Positions 45,419 through 53,959 of a stretch of 64,000 nt of DNA are shown piece by piece; positions within the stretch are counted from its first letter, which is position 1; each line of letters begins with the position of its first letter. The DNA is taken from the NCBI RefSeq assembly GCF_003955715.1, contig NZ_CP034463.1, positions 3,658,001 to 3,722,000 of the forward strand, in the 5' to 3' direction. The translations under genes were made by a program, and so were the position numbers. The notes beneath the pieces were generated by a model. It made no database searches. It was not told the origin of the DNA and was given only the letters and a program-made list of their open reading frames with translations. The DNA is from Streptomyces aquilus (lineage in GTDB: Bacteria > Actinomycetota > Actinomycetes > Streptomycetales > Streptomycetaceae).

Positions 45419-46525
45419 ATCGTCCCGGTGCACGACCTCCCGCTCGTACGCCGGCCCCAGCTCCCGCGCCAGTTCCCGGGTCGAGCGGCCGATCAGCTGG
45501 GGGATCTCCTTGGCGTCGAAGTTGACCAGCCCCCGGGCCACCGCGCGCCCCTCGGCGTCCCGCAGTTCGACCGGGTCCCCGGCGTTGAACTCGCCGTCCA
45601 CGGCGGCGATCCCGGCCGGCAGCAGCGACGTGCGGCGCTGCACCACCGCCCGCACCGCGCCGTCGTCCAGGGTCAGCGAGCCCTGCGGGGTGGACGCGTG
45701 CTGGAGCCACAGCAGCCGGTCGGCGGAGCGCTTGCCGGTGGGGTGGAAGTAGGTGCCGGTGTCGGCGCCGCTCAGCGCGTCGGCCGCGTGCACGGCGCTG
45801 GTGAGCACCACCGGGATGCCCGCGGCGGCCGCGATCCGGGCGGCCTCGACCTTGGTGACCATGCCGCCGGTGCCGACCCCGGCCTTCCCGGCGCTGCCGA
45901 TCTCGACGCCTGCCAGATCCGCGGGCCCCCGCACCTCCGCTATCCGCGAGGTGCCGGGCTTGCTGGGGTCGCCGTCGTACACGCCGTCGATGTCGGACAG
46001 CAGCACCAGGAGGTCGGCCCGGACGAGATGGGCCACGAGCGCCGCGAGCCGGTCGTTGTCGCCGAAGCGGATCTCGTCCGTCGCCACGGTGTCGTTCTCG
46101 TTGACGACCGGGAAGGCGCCCATCGCGAGGAGCTTGTCGAGGGTGGTGGAGGCGTTGCGGTGGTGGGACCGGCGGCTCATGTCGTCGCTGGTGAGCAGCA
46201 CCTGGCCGACGCGGACGCCGTAGCGGGCGAAGGAGGCGGTGTAGCGGGCGACGAGGAGGCCCTGGCCGACGCTGGCGGCGGCCTGCTGGCGGGCCAGGTC
46301 CTTGGGGCGGCGGCGCAGCCCGAGCGGGGCGAGCCCGGCGGCGATGGCACCGGAGGAGACGAGGACGACCTCCTTCTCTCCCCCGCTGCGGCTCTTGGCG
46401 AGGACGTCGACGAGCGCGTCGACGCGGTCGGCGTCCAGCCCTCCCGACGCGGTGGTCAGCGACGAGGAGCCCACCTTGACGACGATCCTGCGGGCCTCTA
46501 CGACACCCTGCCTTGCCCCGGCCAC
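45398..46525 (-). CDS. proB: Glutamate 5-kinase
   Basis: 375 residues from the GTG at 46525 (GGAG 7 nt upstream). Amino acid kinase domain: RRIVVKVGSSSL, LVSSGAIAAG, VNENDTVATDEIRFGDNDRLAALVA, GTGGMVTKVEAA. C-terminal PUA domain from ~290 (GSLTLDDGAVRAV...GRAVARGLVNF). It is the first, feedback-regulated step of proline synthesis. In many streptomycetes obg-proB are adjacent; here the wall-polymer genes separate them. The 3' end is tandemly duplicated. Confidence 0.97.
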   Translation of the reverse strand: MAGARQGVVEARRIVVKVGSSSLTTASGGLDADRVDALVDVLAKSRSGGEKEVVLVSSGAIAAGLAPLGLRRRPKDLARQQAAASVGQGLLVARYTASFARYGVRVGQVLLTSDDMSRRSHHRNASTTLDKLLAMGAFPVVNENDTVATDEIRFGDNDRLAALVAHLVRADLLVLLSDIDGVYDGDPSKPGTSRIAEVRGPADLAGVEIGSAGKAGVGTGGMVTKVEAARIAAAAGIPVVLTSAVHAADALSGADTGTYFHPTGKRSADRLLWLQHASTPQGSLTLDDGAVRAVVQRRTSLLPAGIAAVDGEFNAGDPVELRDAEGRAVARGLVNFDAKEIPQLIGRSTRELARELGPAYEREVVHRDDLVVLQP

Positions 46526-46707
46526 TTGCACTCTCCAATTCTGCGCAGCGTGCCAGCAATCTACGCGAAGCGTCCCTCCGCCCGCCTCGGCGTTTCAGCC
46601 CCCGGACACACCAGGACGTGACTGCTTGCTCACGCGCCGCATACGGCAAAAAGGTTGTAGGCGTTCCGTATAGAAATCAAAGAACGTGCCAACTTAGGTT
46701 GAACGCC

Positions 46708-48105
46708 GTGAAGCGCGTTCTCCTAAGGTCCGGTAAGAGTCCGTTCGACGTCGTCACCGTGGAGGAAGCCCTCCAGCGCGACGTCATCGCCACCAATTCG
46801 GGCAATTTGATCTTCAGCGACGCCGCCCACAAGATCCTCCAGACGCCGTCCACCGAGGTGGTGTCGAACGGCATGAGGACCGACGTGGCATCGGCGGACC
46901 AGATCAACGCGGAGTACGACGCCTTCGTCGTACCGCTGGCGAACGCCTTCCGTCCGTCGTTCGAGCTCGCGCTCAAGCGGCTGACCCGGCTCATCAGACG
47001 GCTGAAGATCCCCGTCGTGATCGCCGGCGTCGGCGCGCAGACCGGGCTGAACTACGACCCGTCACGGCTCAAGCCCATCGAGCCCGCGGTGCGCGACTTC
47101 GTCTCCGCGGTCCTCGACCGCAGCGCCTCGATCGGCGTGCGCGGCGAGTTCACCGAGCAGTACCTCAAGGACATGGGCTTCCGGGACGTCGAGGTGATCG
47201 GCTGCCCGTCGCTGTTCATGTACGGCAAGGAGCTCGCCGTGCACAAGCGGGCGCCGGAGCTGACCGCCGAGTCCCGGATCGCGATCAACGGCTCGCACAG
47301 CGCCGTCCGGAAGCAGGGCCTGGGCAAGGTCATCGAGCGCACCCACGCCCAGTACCCGCATCTGCGCTTCATCGGCCAGAACCTGTCCGACGCGCGGCAG
47401 CTGCACTGGCGGGACCTGTCGGACCCGAACGCCAAGGTCAAGGCGATACCGACGCACCCCGACCACCCGATGTACGCCGAGGACAAGGTCCGCGTCTACA
47501 TCGACCCGGTCACCTGGATCGACGACCTGCGCGACTTCGACTTCTCCTTCGGCTCCCGCATCCACGGCAACATCGCCGCGCTGCTCGCCGGCACGCCCGC
47601 GACCGTGCTCTCGGGCGACTCCCGGACGCTGGAGCTGTGCCGCTACTTCGACATCCCGCACCTGCGCATCGACAAGGTGCCCGCGGACCTGGACCCGGCG
47701 AAGCTGTACGAGGACGCGGACTTCGGCAAGCTGATGAGCGGTCACCACGAGCGCTACGAGCGGTTCATGGGCTTCCTCGACCGCAACGGCCTCCAGAACA
47801 CCTTCACGCACGGCGACGGCGGCGCCGCCTTCGAGGAGCGGCTGCGCAAGCTGTCCTTCCCGGCGGGCGTGCGCCCCTGGCTGGAGGCCGACCTTGGCTC
47901 GCTCGCCTCGCGGATGGCGTTCATGCAGCGCACCATCGCCGACCTGACCCAGGACAACGAGCGCTTGAAGCGCGACCTGGCCCGCGCCAGGACCGGTTCC
48001 CGGTCGGGGGGAACCAGCGGAGTCATCCCGGCGCCGTCGGTCTACCGCCGCGCCCGCCGGGTCGTCGGCGGCCCGATCCGCCGGGCTCTCCAGTCGGGTC
48101 GCTGA
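46708..48105 (+). CDS. Polysaccharide pyruvyl transferase family protein
   Basis: 465 residues from GTG 46708 (MKRVLLRSGKSPFDVV). The domain at ~10-330 has the family pattern: an N-terminal GT-B-like fold, ...VVIAGVGAQTGLNY..., ...ASIGVRGEFTEQYLKDMGF..., and the conserved FSFGSRIHGNIAALLAGTPATVLSGD. The C-terminal ~100 residues form a coiled coil (ASRMAFMQRTIADLTQDNERLKRDLARA) and a basic tail. Family members add pyruvate ketals to exopolysaccharides or secondary wall polymers, taking phosphoenolpyruvate. Location at the head of a glycopolymer region fits wall-polymer modification. Confidence 0.88.
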   Translation: MKRVLLRSGKSPFDVVTVEEALQRDVIATNSGNLIFSDAAHKILQTPSTEVVSNGMRTDVASADQINAEYDAFVVPLANAFRPSFELALKRLTRLIRRLKIPVVIAGVGAQTGLNYDPSRLKPIEPAVRDFVSAVLDRSASIGVRGEFTEQYLKDMGFRDVEVIGCPSLFMYGKELAVHKRAPELTAESRIAINGSHSAVRKQGLGKVIERTHAQYPHLRFIGQNLSDARQLHWRDLSDPNAKVKAIPTHPDHPMYAEDKVRVYIDPVTWIDDLRDFDFSFGSRIHGNIAALLAGTPATVLSGDSRTLELCRYFDIPHLRIDKVPADLDPAKLYEDADFGKLMSGHHERYERFMGFLDRNGLQNTFTHGDGGAAFEERLRKLSFPAGVRPWLEADLGSLASRMAFMQRTIADLTQDNERLKRDLARARTGSRSGGTSGVIPAPSVYRRARRVVGGPIRRALQSGR

Positions 48106-48225
48106 GCGGACCAGGCGTCCCTATCACTCCACGGTCGCCCCAAGGCGCCCGGACACGCGCGTGTCGTCCAGTGGTCGGCGGGCGTTAACCCGGGCGCACG
48201 TCCTTGACGACCTTGGAGTGACGCC

Positions 48226-50367
48226 GTGCCCACGAAGAGACTCCGCCGACCCCGGCTGCTCCGCCTCAGACGCCCGCTGAAGCGTTCCGCCACCGACAGC
48301 CCCAAGAGCCGCCCGCGGCGCAGGCGCCTGCCCCTGCGGCGCGCCGCGCCCCGCGTCCTCGTCACGGCCCTGCTGGCCTCCGCCATCGCCGCCCAGGCCG
48401 TCGCCGCCTTCGTCCCGGACGTACCGCTGCTGCTCGCCGCGACGGCCGCCTCGGTCGCCGGGGAGGGCGTGCTGCACCGCTGGCAGCGGGGCATGGCGAC
48501 GGTGTTCGCCAAGTCGCACGCGGACATCACCGTCCGGCACGTCCTGCGGGACCTGCTGCTGGTGGCGGGGCTGCTGCGGGTGGGCGAGCAGGACCGGGAG
48601 GGGGTGTACGGCCCGATCGTCGCCGCCCTGCTGCTCTTCTACGCCCTGCACTGCGCGATCCAGGCGGTCTCCGTCCTGGTCCGCCGCACCCGCACGCTGC
48701 CGGTGGTGACCCGGAACATCGACGCCTCCGCGCTCCGCCTGTCGACCGCCCCGCCCGCGCTGCTGCTGCGCCGCCCCGGGCACCGGCTGCTGGTGTTCGG
48801 GCTGCCCGCGACCTTCGGCCTGGCGGCCACGGCGGCGACCGACCACCCGGCCGCCGCGGCCGGCGGGCTCGCGGTCTCCCTCGTTCTGGGGCTGCTCGGC
48901 CTCGGCGAGCTGCTGCTGCGGCTGCTGCCGAGCCGTCGCCCGGCGGGCGAGCAGCAGGTCCTCGACTGGTTCGACGCCTGGCTGGCCGACTACCGGCCCA
49001 CCGTCGGCCTGTACTTCTCCGGCGGCGCGTCCTCGGCCTACCAGGCGAACATGTGGCTGGAGCCGCTCGCCCAGCTCGACGGGCGGCCGGTCATCATTCT
49101 GCGCGAGCGCTTCATGGTGCAGAAGATCGCCGCGACCGACGTGCCGATCATCTGCCTGCCCAAGGTCACCACCCTGATGCGCCTGGAGCACTCCACGCTC
49201 CAGGTCCTCATCCACCCGTCGAACTCCGGCAAGACCTCCCAGGTGCTGCGCATCCCCACCCTCAAGCACACGTTCGTCAACCACGGCGAGAGCGACAAGC
49301 TGTCCTCGTGCAACCCGTACGCGAAGGCGTACGACGAGGTGTGGGTGGCGGGACCTGCGGCGCGGGAGCGCTACGCGCTGGCCGAGGTGGGCGTCGACGA
49401 CCGCGAGGTGCGGGAGATCGGCCGGCCGCAGCTGGCGGCCGTACGGCCGTACGCGGGCCCGCCGAAGGGCACGTACACCACCGTCCTGTACGCGCCCACC
49501 TGGGAGGGCTGGGACGGCAATCCGGGCAACACCTCCGTCATCGAGGCCGGCGAGAACCTCGTACGGGCGCTGCTCGCCGATCCCGGCGTACGGCTGCTGT
49601 ACAAGCCGCATCCGCTGACCGGGTCGGTGGATCCGCGGGCGGGGGCGGCCGATCTGCGCATCCGGGAGCTGATCCGGGCCGCCAACCGGGCGCGGTCCGG
49701 GGCGCGACCCGCCTCCGGGGGTGAACTGGCCCGGTGCACCGAGGAGTTGGACCGGCTCACCACCGCCGACTTCCGGACGAGCGCCGACTCGGTGGAGCGG
49801 ATGCTGCTCCAGTCCGCGCCGCCGCGGGGGCGGGCCAGGGCGGTGGAGCGGGCCACGGCGGCCTGGGAGGCGGCGTACTGGGCCTCGCTGCCGGAGTGGG
49901 AGCACCAGATCGTCACCGGTACCCGGCCCGCGCTGTACGCGTGCTTCAACCGGGCCGATCTGCTGGTCAGCGATGTGTCGAGCGTCGTCAGCGACTTCCT
50001 GGCGAGCGGCAAGCCCTATGCGGTGGCCAACACCAGCGGGCTGGGCGAGGACGCCTTCCGGGAGGCCTTCCCGACGGTCCGGGCGGCGACCGTGCTGACG
50101 CCGGACGCGGCGGGGGTGCCGGGGCTGCTGGACGCCGTACGGCATCCGGAGAAGGACGGACTCGCCGAGGCGCGGGCCGAGTTGAAGCGGCATCTGCTGG
50201 GGCCGGACGAGCCGTCCTCGCAGGAGCGCTTCAACGCGGCCGTGCAGGCGCTGTGTTCGGCGGCGCGGGAGCACCGCGTACGGATGGCCGAGCGGCTGGC
50301 CGCGGAGATCCCCGCGCCCCGGCCGGCCGAGGACCCGTCCGCCGTCACGCCGCCGCAGCCGGCCTGA
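48226..50367 (+). CDS. TagF-like poly(polyol-phosphate) transferase, membrane type (copy 1)
   Basis: 713 residues from GTG 48226 (GGAG 8 nt upstream). A basic N-terminus, four to five membrane helices (residues ~45-235), then a CDP-glycerol/ribitol phosphotransferase domain: LYFSGGASSAYQANMWLEPL, HTFVNHGESDKLSS, VLYAPTWEGWDGNPGNTS, LLYKPHPLTGS and LLVSDVSSVVSDFLASGKPYAV. The last two are the substrate and product sites of TagF. It polymerises CDP-activated polyol phosphate on a lipid anchor in teichoic-acid synthesis. The membrane N-terminus replaces the usual amphipathic helix. It overlaps the convergent glycosyltransferase gene by 23 bp. Confidence 0.92.
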   Translation: MPTKRLRRPRLLRLRRPLKRSATDSPKSRPRRRRLPLRRAAPRVLVTALLASAIAAQAVAAFVPDVPLLLAATAASVAGEGVLHRWQRGMATVFAKSHADITVRHVLRDLLLVAGLLRVGEQDREGVYGPIVAALLLFYALHCAIQAVSVLVRRTRTLPVVTRNIDASALRLSTAPPALLLRRPGHRLLVFGLPATFGLAATAATDHPAAAAGGLAVSLVLGLLGLGELLLRLLPSRRPAGEQQVLDWFDAWLADYRPTVGLYFSGGASSAYQANMWLEPLAQLDGRPVIILRERFMVQKIAATDVPIICLPKVTTLMRLEHSTLQVLIHPSNSGKTSQVLRIPTLKHTFVNHGESDKLSSCNPYAKAYDEVWVAGPAARERYALAEVGVDDREVREIGRPQLAAVRPYAGPPKGTYTTVLYAPTWEGWDGNPGNTSVIEAGENLVRALLADPGVRLLYKPHPLTGSVDPRAGAADLRIRELIRAANRARSGARPASGGELARCTEELDRLTTADFRTSADSVERMLLQSAPPRGRARAVERATAAWEAAYWASLPEWEHQIVTGTRPALYACFNRADLLVSDVSSVVSDFLASGKPYAVANTSGLGEDAFREAFPTVRAATVLTPDAAGVPGLLDAVRHPEKDGLAEARAELKRHLLGPDEPSSQERFNAAVQALCSAAREHRVRMAERLAAEIPAPRPAEDPSAVTPPQPA

Positions 50368-51559
50368 CGTCCCGGGACCGCGACGGCAGCGCCCGGCGTG
50401 CCTTGCGCACCGCCCGTCGCATGAACGAGTCGAGCCCGCCCTCCCGGTAGCCCGGGACGGCGCGGGCCTCGCGGGGCTCGGCGAGGTAGAGGGCGTCCGG
50501 GATGCCGACGGCGGTGTCCCGGAAGTGCGGGTAGGCGAAGTACACCCGCCGGCCGCGCTTCTCCAGCAGCGCCTCGGGCTCCTTCTTGGCCCGCTGGAAC
50601 TCCAGGAGGTCCAGGAGGAGTTCGGGGCGCTGCTCGGCCACCGCGTGCATCCGCAGCCGCTCCTCGACCCGCAGCCGGCGGGCGACCTCGTCGGTCCAGT
50701 ACGCGTCGAGCAGCGGCTTCGCCAGCTCGAACTTGTGCCGTCGTACCTTCTCGCTGTCCTTGAGGTATTTGGGGCCGAACTGCGGGAGCAGGGTGACGAC
50801 GAACGGGCGGACCATGAGCATGTCGCGGCGCGGGCCCGGCGGGAGCATGTCGGCGATGAGGGTCGTCAGGGCGCGTGCGGAGTCGAAGCGCAGGGTGTAA
50901 CTCCCGCTCCTCGTCACGTGCTTGCCGTCCTCGCGGCCCACCAGGTAGTAGCAGGTGTAGTCGTCGATGAGGGAGACGCCGTCGGCCCGCAGATAGGCCT
51001 CCATGGTGAACAGGGCGTCCTCGCCGGTCCACAGCGACTCGTCGAAGCGCATGCTGTGACGGTTCAGCAGCTCGCGGCGGAACAGTTTCTGCGCGCTCAG
51101 CGTGAACTTGATGTTGGACGACCAGACGTCGGTGCGCTCCAGCGTCCGCCCCCACATGGACTGCGGCGGCTTGCGGTTGATGCCCTCGACGCGGCCGAGC
51201 ACCACGTCCGTGCCGTTGCGGTCGGCCATCGCGACCATCCGCTGAAGCGCTTCGGGGCCGAGCCGGTCGTCGGCGTCGAGGAAGAACACGTACCGCCCGG
51301 CGGCCTTGTCCAGGCCGACGTTGCGCGGGCCGCTGGGGCCGCCGGAGTTGTCCTGGCGGATGACGGTGACCGGCATGTCGACGCGGGCCGCGAACTGCTC
51401 CAGGCACTCCCCCGTGCCGTCCGTGGAGCCGTCGTCGACCGCGATGACCTCGATGCGGGCGTGGTCGAGGGTCTGGGCCTCGACGGAGGCGAGGCACTCG
51501 ACGAGGTAGGGCATCGCTTCGTAGGCGCCGATGACCACGGTCACATCAGGCTGGGTCAC
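50345..51559 (-). CDS. Family 2 glycosyltransferase
   Basis: 404 residues from GTG 51559 (GGGGGAAAT upstream). GT-A fold motifs: VTVVIGAYEAMPYLVECLASV, VDDGSTDGTGECL, FLDADDRLGPEAL (DxD-type) and WTGEDALF (catalytic base). A ~170-residue C-terminal helical domain of TagF-like association type follows. It transfers a sugar from a nucleotide sugar to the wall polymer. It is convergent with TagF-like copy 1 and in line with TagF-like copy 2, which suggests use in the same polymer. Confidence 0.92.
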   Translation of the reverse strand: MTQPDVTVVIGAYEAMPYLVECLASVEAQTLDHARIEVIAVDDGSTDGTGECLEQFAARVDMPVTVIRQDNSGGPSGPRNVGLDKAAGRYVFFLDADDRLGPEALQRMVAMADRNGTDVVLGRVEGINRKPPQSMWGRTLERTDVWSSNIKFTLSAQKLFRRELLNRHSMRFDESLWTGEDALFTMEAYLRADGVSLIDDYTCYYLVGREDGKHVTRSGSYTLRFDSARALTTLIADMLPPGPRRDMLMVRPFVVTLLPQFGPKYLKDSEKVRRHKFELAKPLLDAYWTDEVARRLRVEERLRMHAVAEQRPELLLDLLEFQRAKKEPEALLEKRGRRVYFAYPHFRDTAVGIPDALYLAEPREARAVPGYREGGLDSFMRRAVRKARRALPSRSRDVRPAAAA

Positions 51560-51687
51560 ATTTCCCCCGTATCCTCATATTCACATTCAGTCAGACGGTC
51601 GAATGGCGTAAGCGGTTGTCTTTGTGCATGGCCTTTGTGAGGCAGGTCACGGACTACAACGACCGTTCCCCCCTCAGATACGCAAAA

Positions 51688-51727
51688 GGGCCCGGTTTTC
51701 GAGAATCACTCCTCGAAAACCGGGCCC
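51688..51727 (-). terminator. Strong terminator after TagF-like copy 2
   Basis: GGGCCCGGTTTTCGAG (51688-51703) pairs perfectly over 16 bp with CTCGAAAACCGGGCCC (51712-51727); on the minus strand it ends in TTTT. It starts 25 bp past the stop codon. Confidence 0.85.
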
Positions 51728-51752
51728 TGGGCCGAATGGGCCAGGCGCTGGG

Positions 51753-53804
51753 TCAGGCCGTGGTCGCGGCCTCCGCGGCTGAGGCCGCCGCCCGTGACTC
51801 CTGGCCGACGTTGCGGGTGTCGGCCTTGCGGGCCAGGTCCGCCACCGCGGTGTTGAACTGCTCGATGGACGTGGGCTCGTCCGGGCCCAGCAGGTACTGC
51901 TTGAGCTCCTTGCGGTCCTCGGCCAGCGGGTCGCCCGCGGGGTCGCGGACCGCGCTCAGCAGCTCGCCCAGCTCGGCGGCGCTGTTGGACAGGATCGTGG
52001 CCGCCCGCACCGCCGTGTTCTGCCGCTTGAACTCCTCCACGCCCAGCTCCGCGGAGTCCGTCACCGCGTACGGCTTGCCGCTCGCGATGAAGTCGGAGAC
52101 CACGGAGGAGATGTCGGAGACCATCGCGTCGGAGACGTTGAAGCAGTCGTACAGCCGCGGCTCGGCGCCGGTGATGACGCGGTGCTCGTGGGTGCCGAAG
52201 GAGCGCCAGTAGGCGGCGTTCCACTCGGCGCGCAGCCGGGCGATCTCCTCGTGCTTGGCCACGTCGACCAGGCCGTCACGGGTGGCCTCGGCCTCGTCGC
52301 CCTTCTCGCCGCCGTTGCCGGCCAGCTGGGCGATCCGAGCCTCGATGCGGGTCAGCTCGGCCTTGGCCTGCGCCTGGGCGGTCGCGTCCGCCGTGAAGCG
52401 GGGGTCCGTGGCGCGCTCGGCGGCGGCCTTCTCGACCAGCGCGGTGATGCGCGCGTGCGCGGCGCCCGCCTCCTTGCTGACCGTGCCCGTGAAGGGGTGC
52501 GGCTTGTACAGGATGCGGACCGGCGGGTCGGCCTTGATCAGCTTCTTGACGATGTTCTCGCCGGCCAGCACCAGGGAGGTGTTGCCGGGGTTGCCGTCCC
52601 AGCCCTCCCAGGTGGGCGCGTACAGGACGGTCGGGATACGTCCGTCGGGCACGCCCTGCCAGGTCTGGATCGGCGCCAGCTGCGGGCGGCCGACCTCCAC
52701 GATGTCGTCGTCGCGGACACCGACGTCGGCGATGGCGTAGCGGTCGCGGCCCGCGCGGCCGGCGGTCCACACCTCGTCGTACACCTTGCTGAACGGGTTG
52801 ACGCTGGCCAGCTTGTCGCTGTCGCCGTGGCCGATGAAGACGTGCTTCATGGTCGGGACGCGCAGCAGGTGGATGTTCTTGCCGACGTTCGCCGCGTACA
52901 GCGCGACGCGCACGGTCGACAGGTCCATGTTCATCAGGTGCACCCCTCCGGGCACGCAGATGACGGGGACCGTGGTCGGCGCCAGGTTGTTCAGTATCGC
53001 CCGCTCACGCAGGATGATCAGCGGCTTGGAGTCCAGCTGCTCCATGGTCTCCAGCCACATGTTGACCTGGTACGCCGAGTCCTTGGAGCCGGAGAAGTAC
53101 AGCACCGTCTCGGGCCGGTAGCCGGCCAGCCAGTCGTCGACGGCGGCCAGGACCTTCTCCGCGTTCGGCGGGATCTTGCTGCCGCGGACGTACGGCATCA
53201 GGGCGAGGACGTACAGGGTGCCCAGCCCTATCGTCGCGCCGATGCCGATGAACGCCGCGAGGCTGTCGTCCATGAACCCCGAGACCAGCACGCCGACGAC
53301 GGCGAACAGGTCGAGGTGCAGCATCTTCTCCGCGGAGCGGTTGAGCAGGCGGCGCGGCGGGGCGTCCGGGATGCGGATCCGGGCGGCCAGGTCGACGTTA
53401 CGGGTGGCGACCGGCATCCGGCGGCGGTTGCGGATCAGGGTGACCAGGGCGCCGTGCGGGGCCTGGAGGCCGTAGAACGCGATGAAGCAGGCGACCGCGC
53501 CGTAGAAGACGATGCCGTCCGCGAGATCCAGGCGAGCCAGCAGCAGGATCAACAGCAGCTGCCGGATCAGGAAGCGGATCGACAGACCCGCGCGCACCTT
53601 GCTCAGGCGGTTGATCAGATAGCTGCTCTTGCGATGCAGATAGTGGTCCGCCAGGTACGTCACTGCGGCCGCGGCCGCGAAGGCGGGAACGCTCGGGACG
53701 AGCGCGGCCAGCATGAGCACAGGGAAGCCCAGGATCATGAGGGCCGCCGCGGCCAGCTCGGCCGCACTGCCCACCCGGGCGACGCGAATGGCTCTGGTTA
53801 TCAC
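51753..53804 (-). CDS. TagF-like poly(polyol-phosphate) transferase, membrane type (copy 2)
   Basis: 683 residues from GTG 53804 (AGG 8 nt upstream; an ATG 40 codons further up is possible but looks non-coding). Membrane helices at ~15-235, then the phosphotransferase domain: LYFSGSKDSAYQVNMWLETM, KHVFIGHGDSDKLAS, VLYAPTWEGWDGNPGNTS, RILYKPHPFTGT, a ~100-residue charged insert, and MVSDISSVVSDFIASGKPYAV. It is clearly paralogous to the copy at 48226-50367, with the same conserved cores but different helices and insert, so the two may handle successive steps or different acceptors. Confidence 0.92.
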   Translation of the reverse strand: MITRAIRVARVGSAAELAAAALMILGFPVLMLAALVPSVPAFAAAAAVTYLADHYLHRKSSYLINRLSKVRAGLSIRFLIRQLLLILLLARLDLADGIVFYGAVACFIAFYGLQAPHGALVTLIRNRRRMPVATRNVDLAARIRIPDAPPRRLLNRSAEKMLHLDLFAVVGVLVSGFMDDSLAAFIGIGATIGLGTLYVLALMPYVRGSKIPPNAEKVLAAVDDWLAGYRPETVLYFSGSKDSAYQVNMWLETMEQLDSKPLIILRERAILNNLAPTTVPVICVPGGVHLMNMDLSTVRVALYAANVGKNIHLLRVPTMKHVFIGHGDSDKLASVNPFSKVYDEVWTAGRAGRDRYAIADVGVRDDDIVEVGRPQLAPIQTWQGVPDGRIPTVLYAPTWEGWDGNPGNTSLVLAGENIVKKLIKADPPVRILYKPHPFTGTVSKEAGAAHARITALVEKAAAERATDPRFTADATAQAQAKAELTRIEARIAQLAGNGGEKGDEAEATRDGLVDVAKHEEIARLRAEWNAAYWRSFGTHEHRVITGAEPRLYDCFNVSDAMVSDISSVVSDFIASGKPYAVTDSAELGVEEFKRQNTAVRAATILSNSAAELGELLSAVRDPAGDPLAEDRKELKQYLLGPDEPTSIEQFNTAVADLARKADTRNVGQESRAAASAAEAATTA

Positions 53805-53959
53805 GGAGGAACCTGCTCTTGGAGGGGGAGTGCCGGTTTTGTTCGGTGGTGCGGCGAAAATGTGAGGAATTCGCGAGAGGTACTGATTCAGGCCCCTGCG
53901 AATGCTCCGATAACGGGCAGACACAGAGGCCTGAATAACAGATGTCTAATTGCAGTTGA

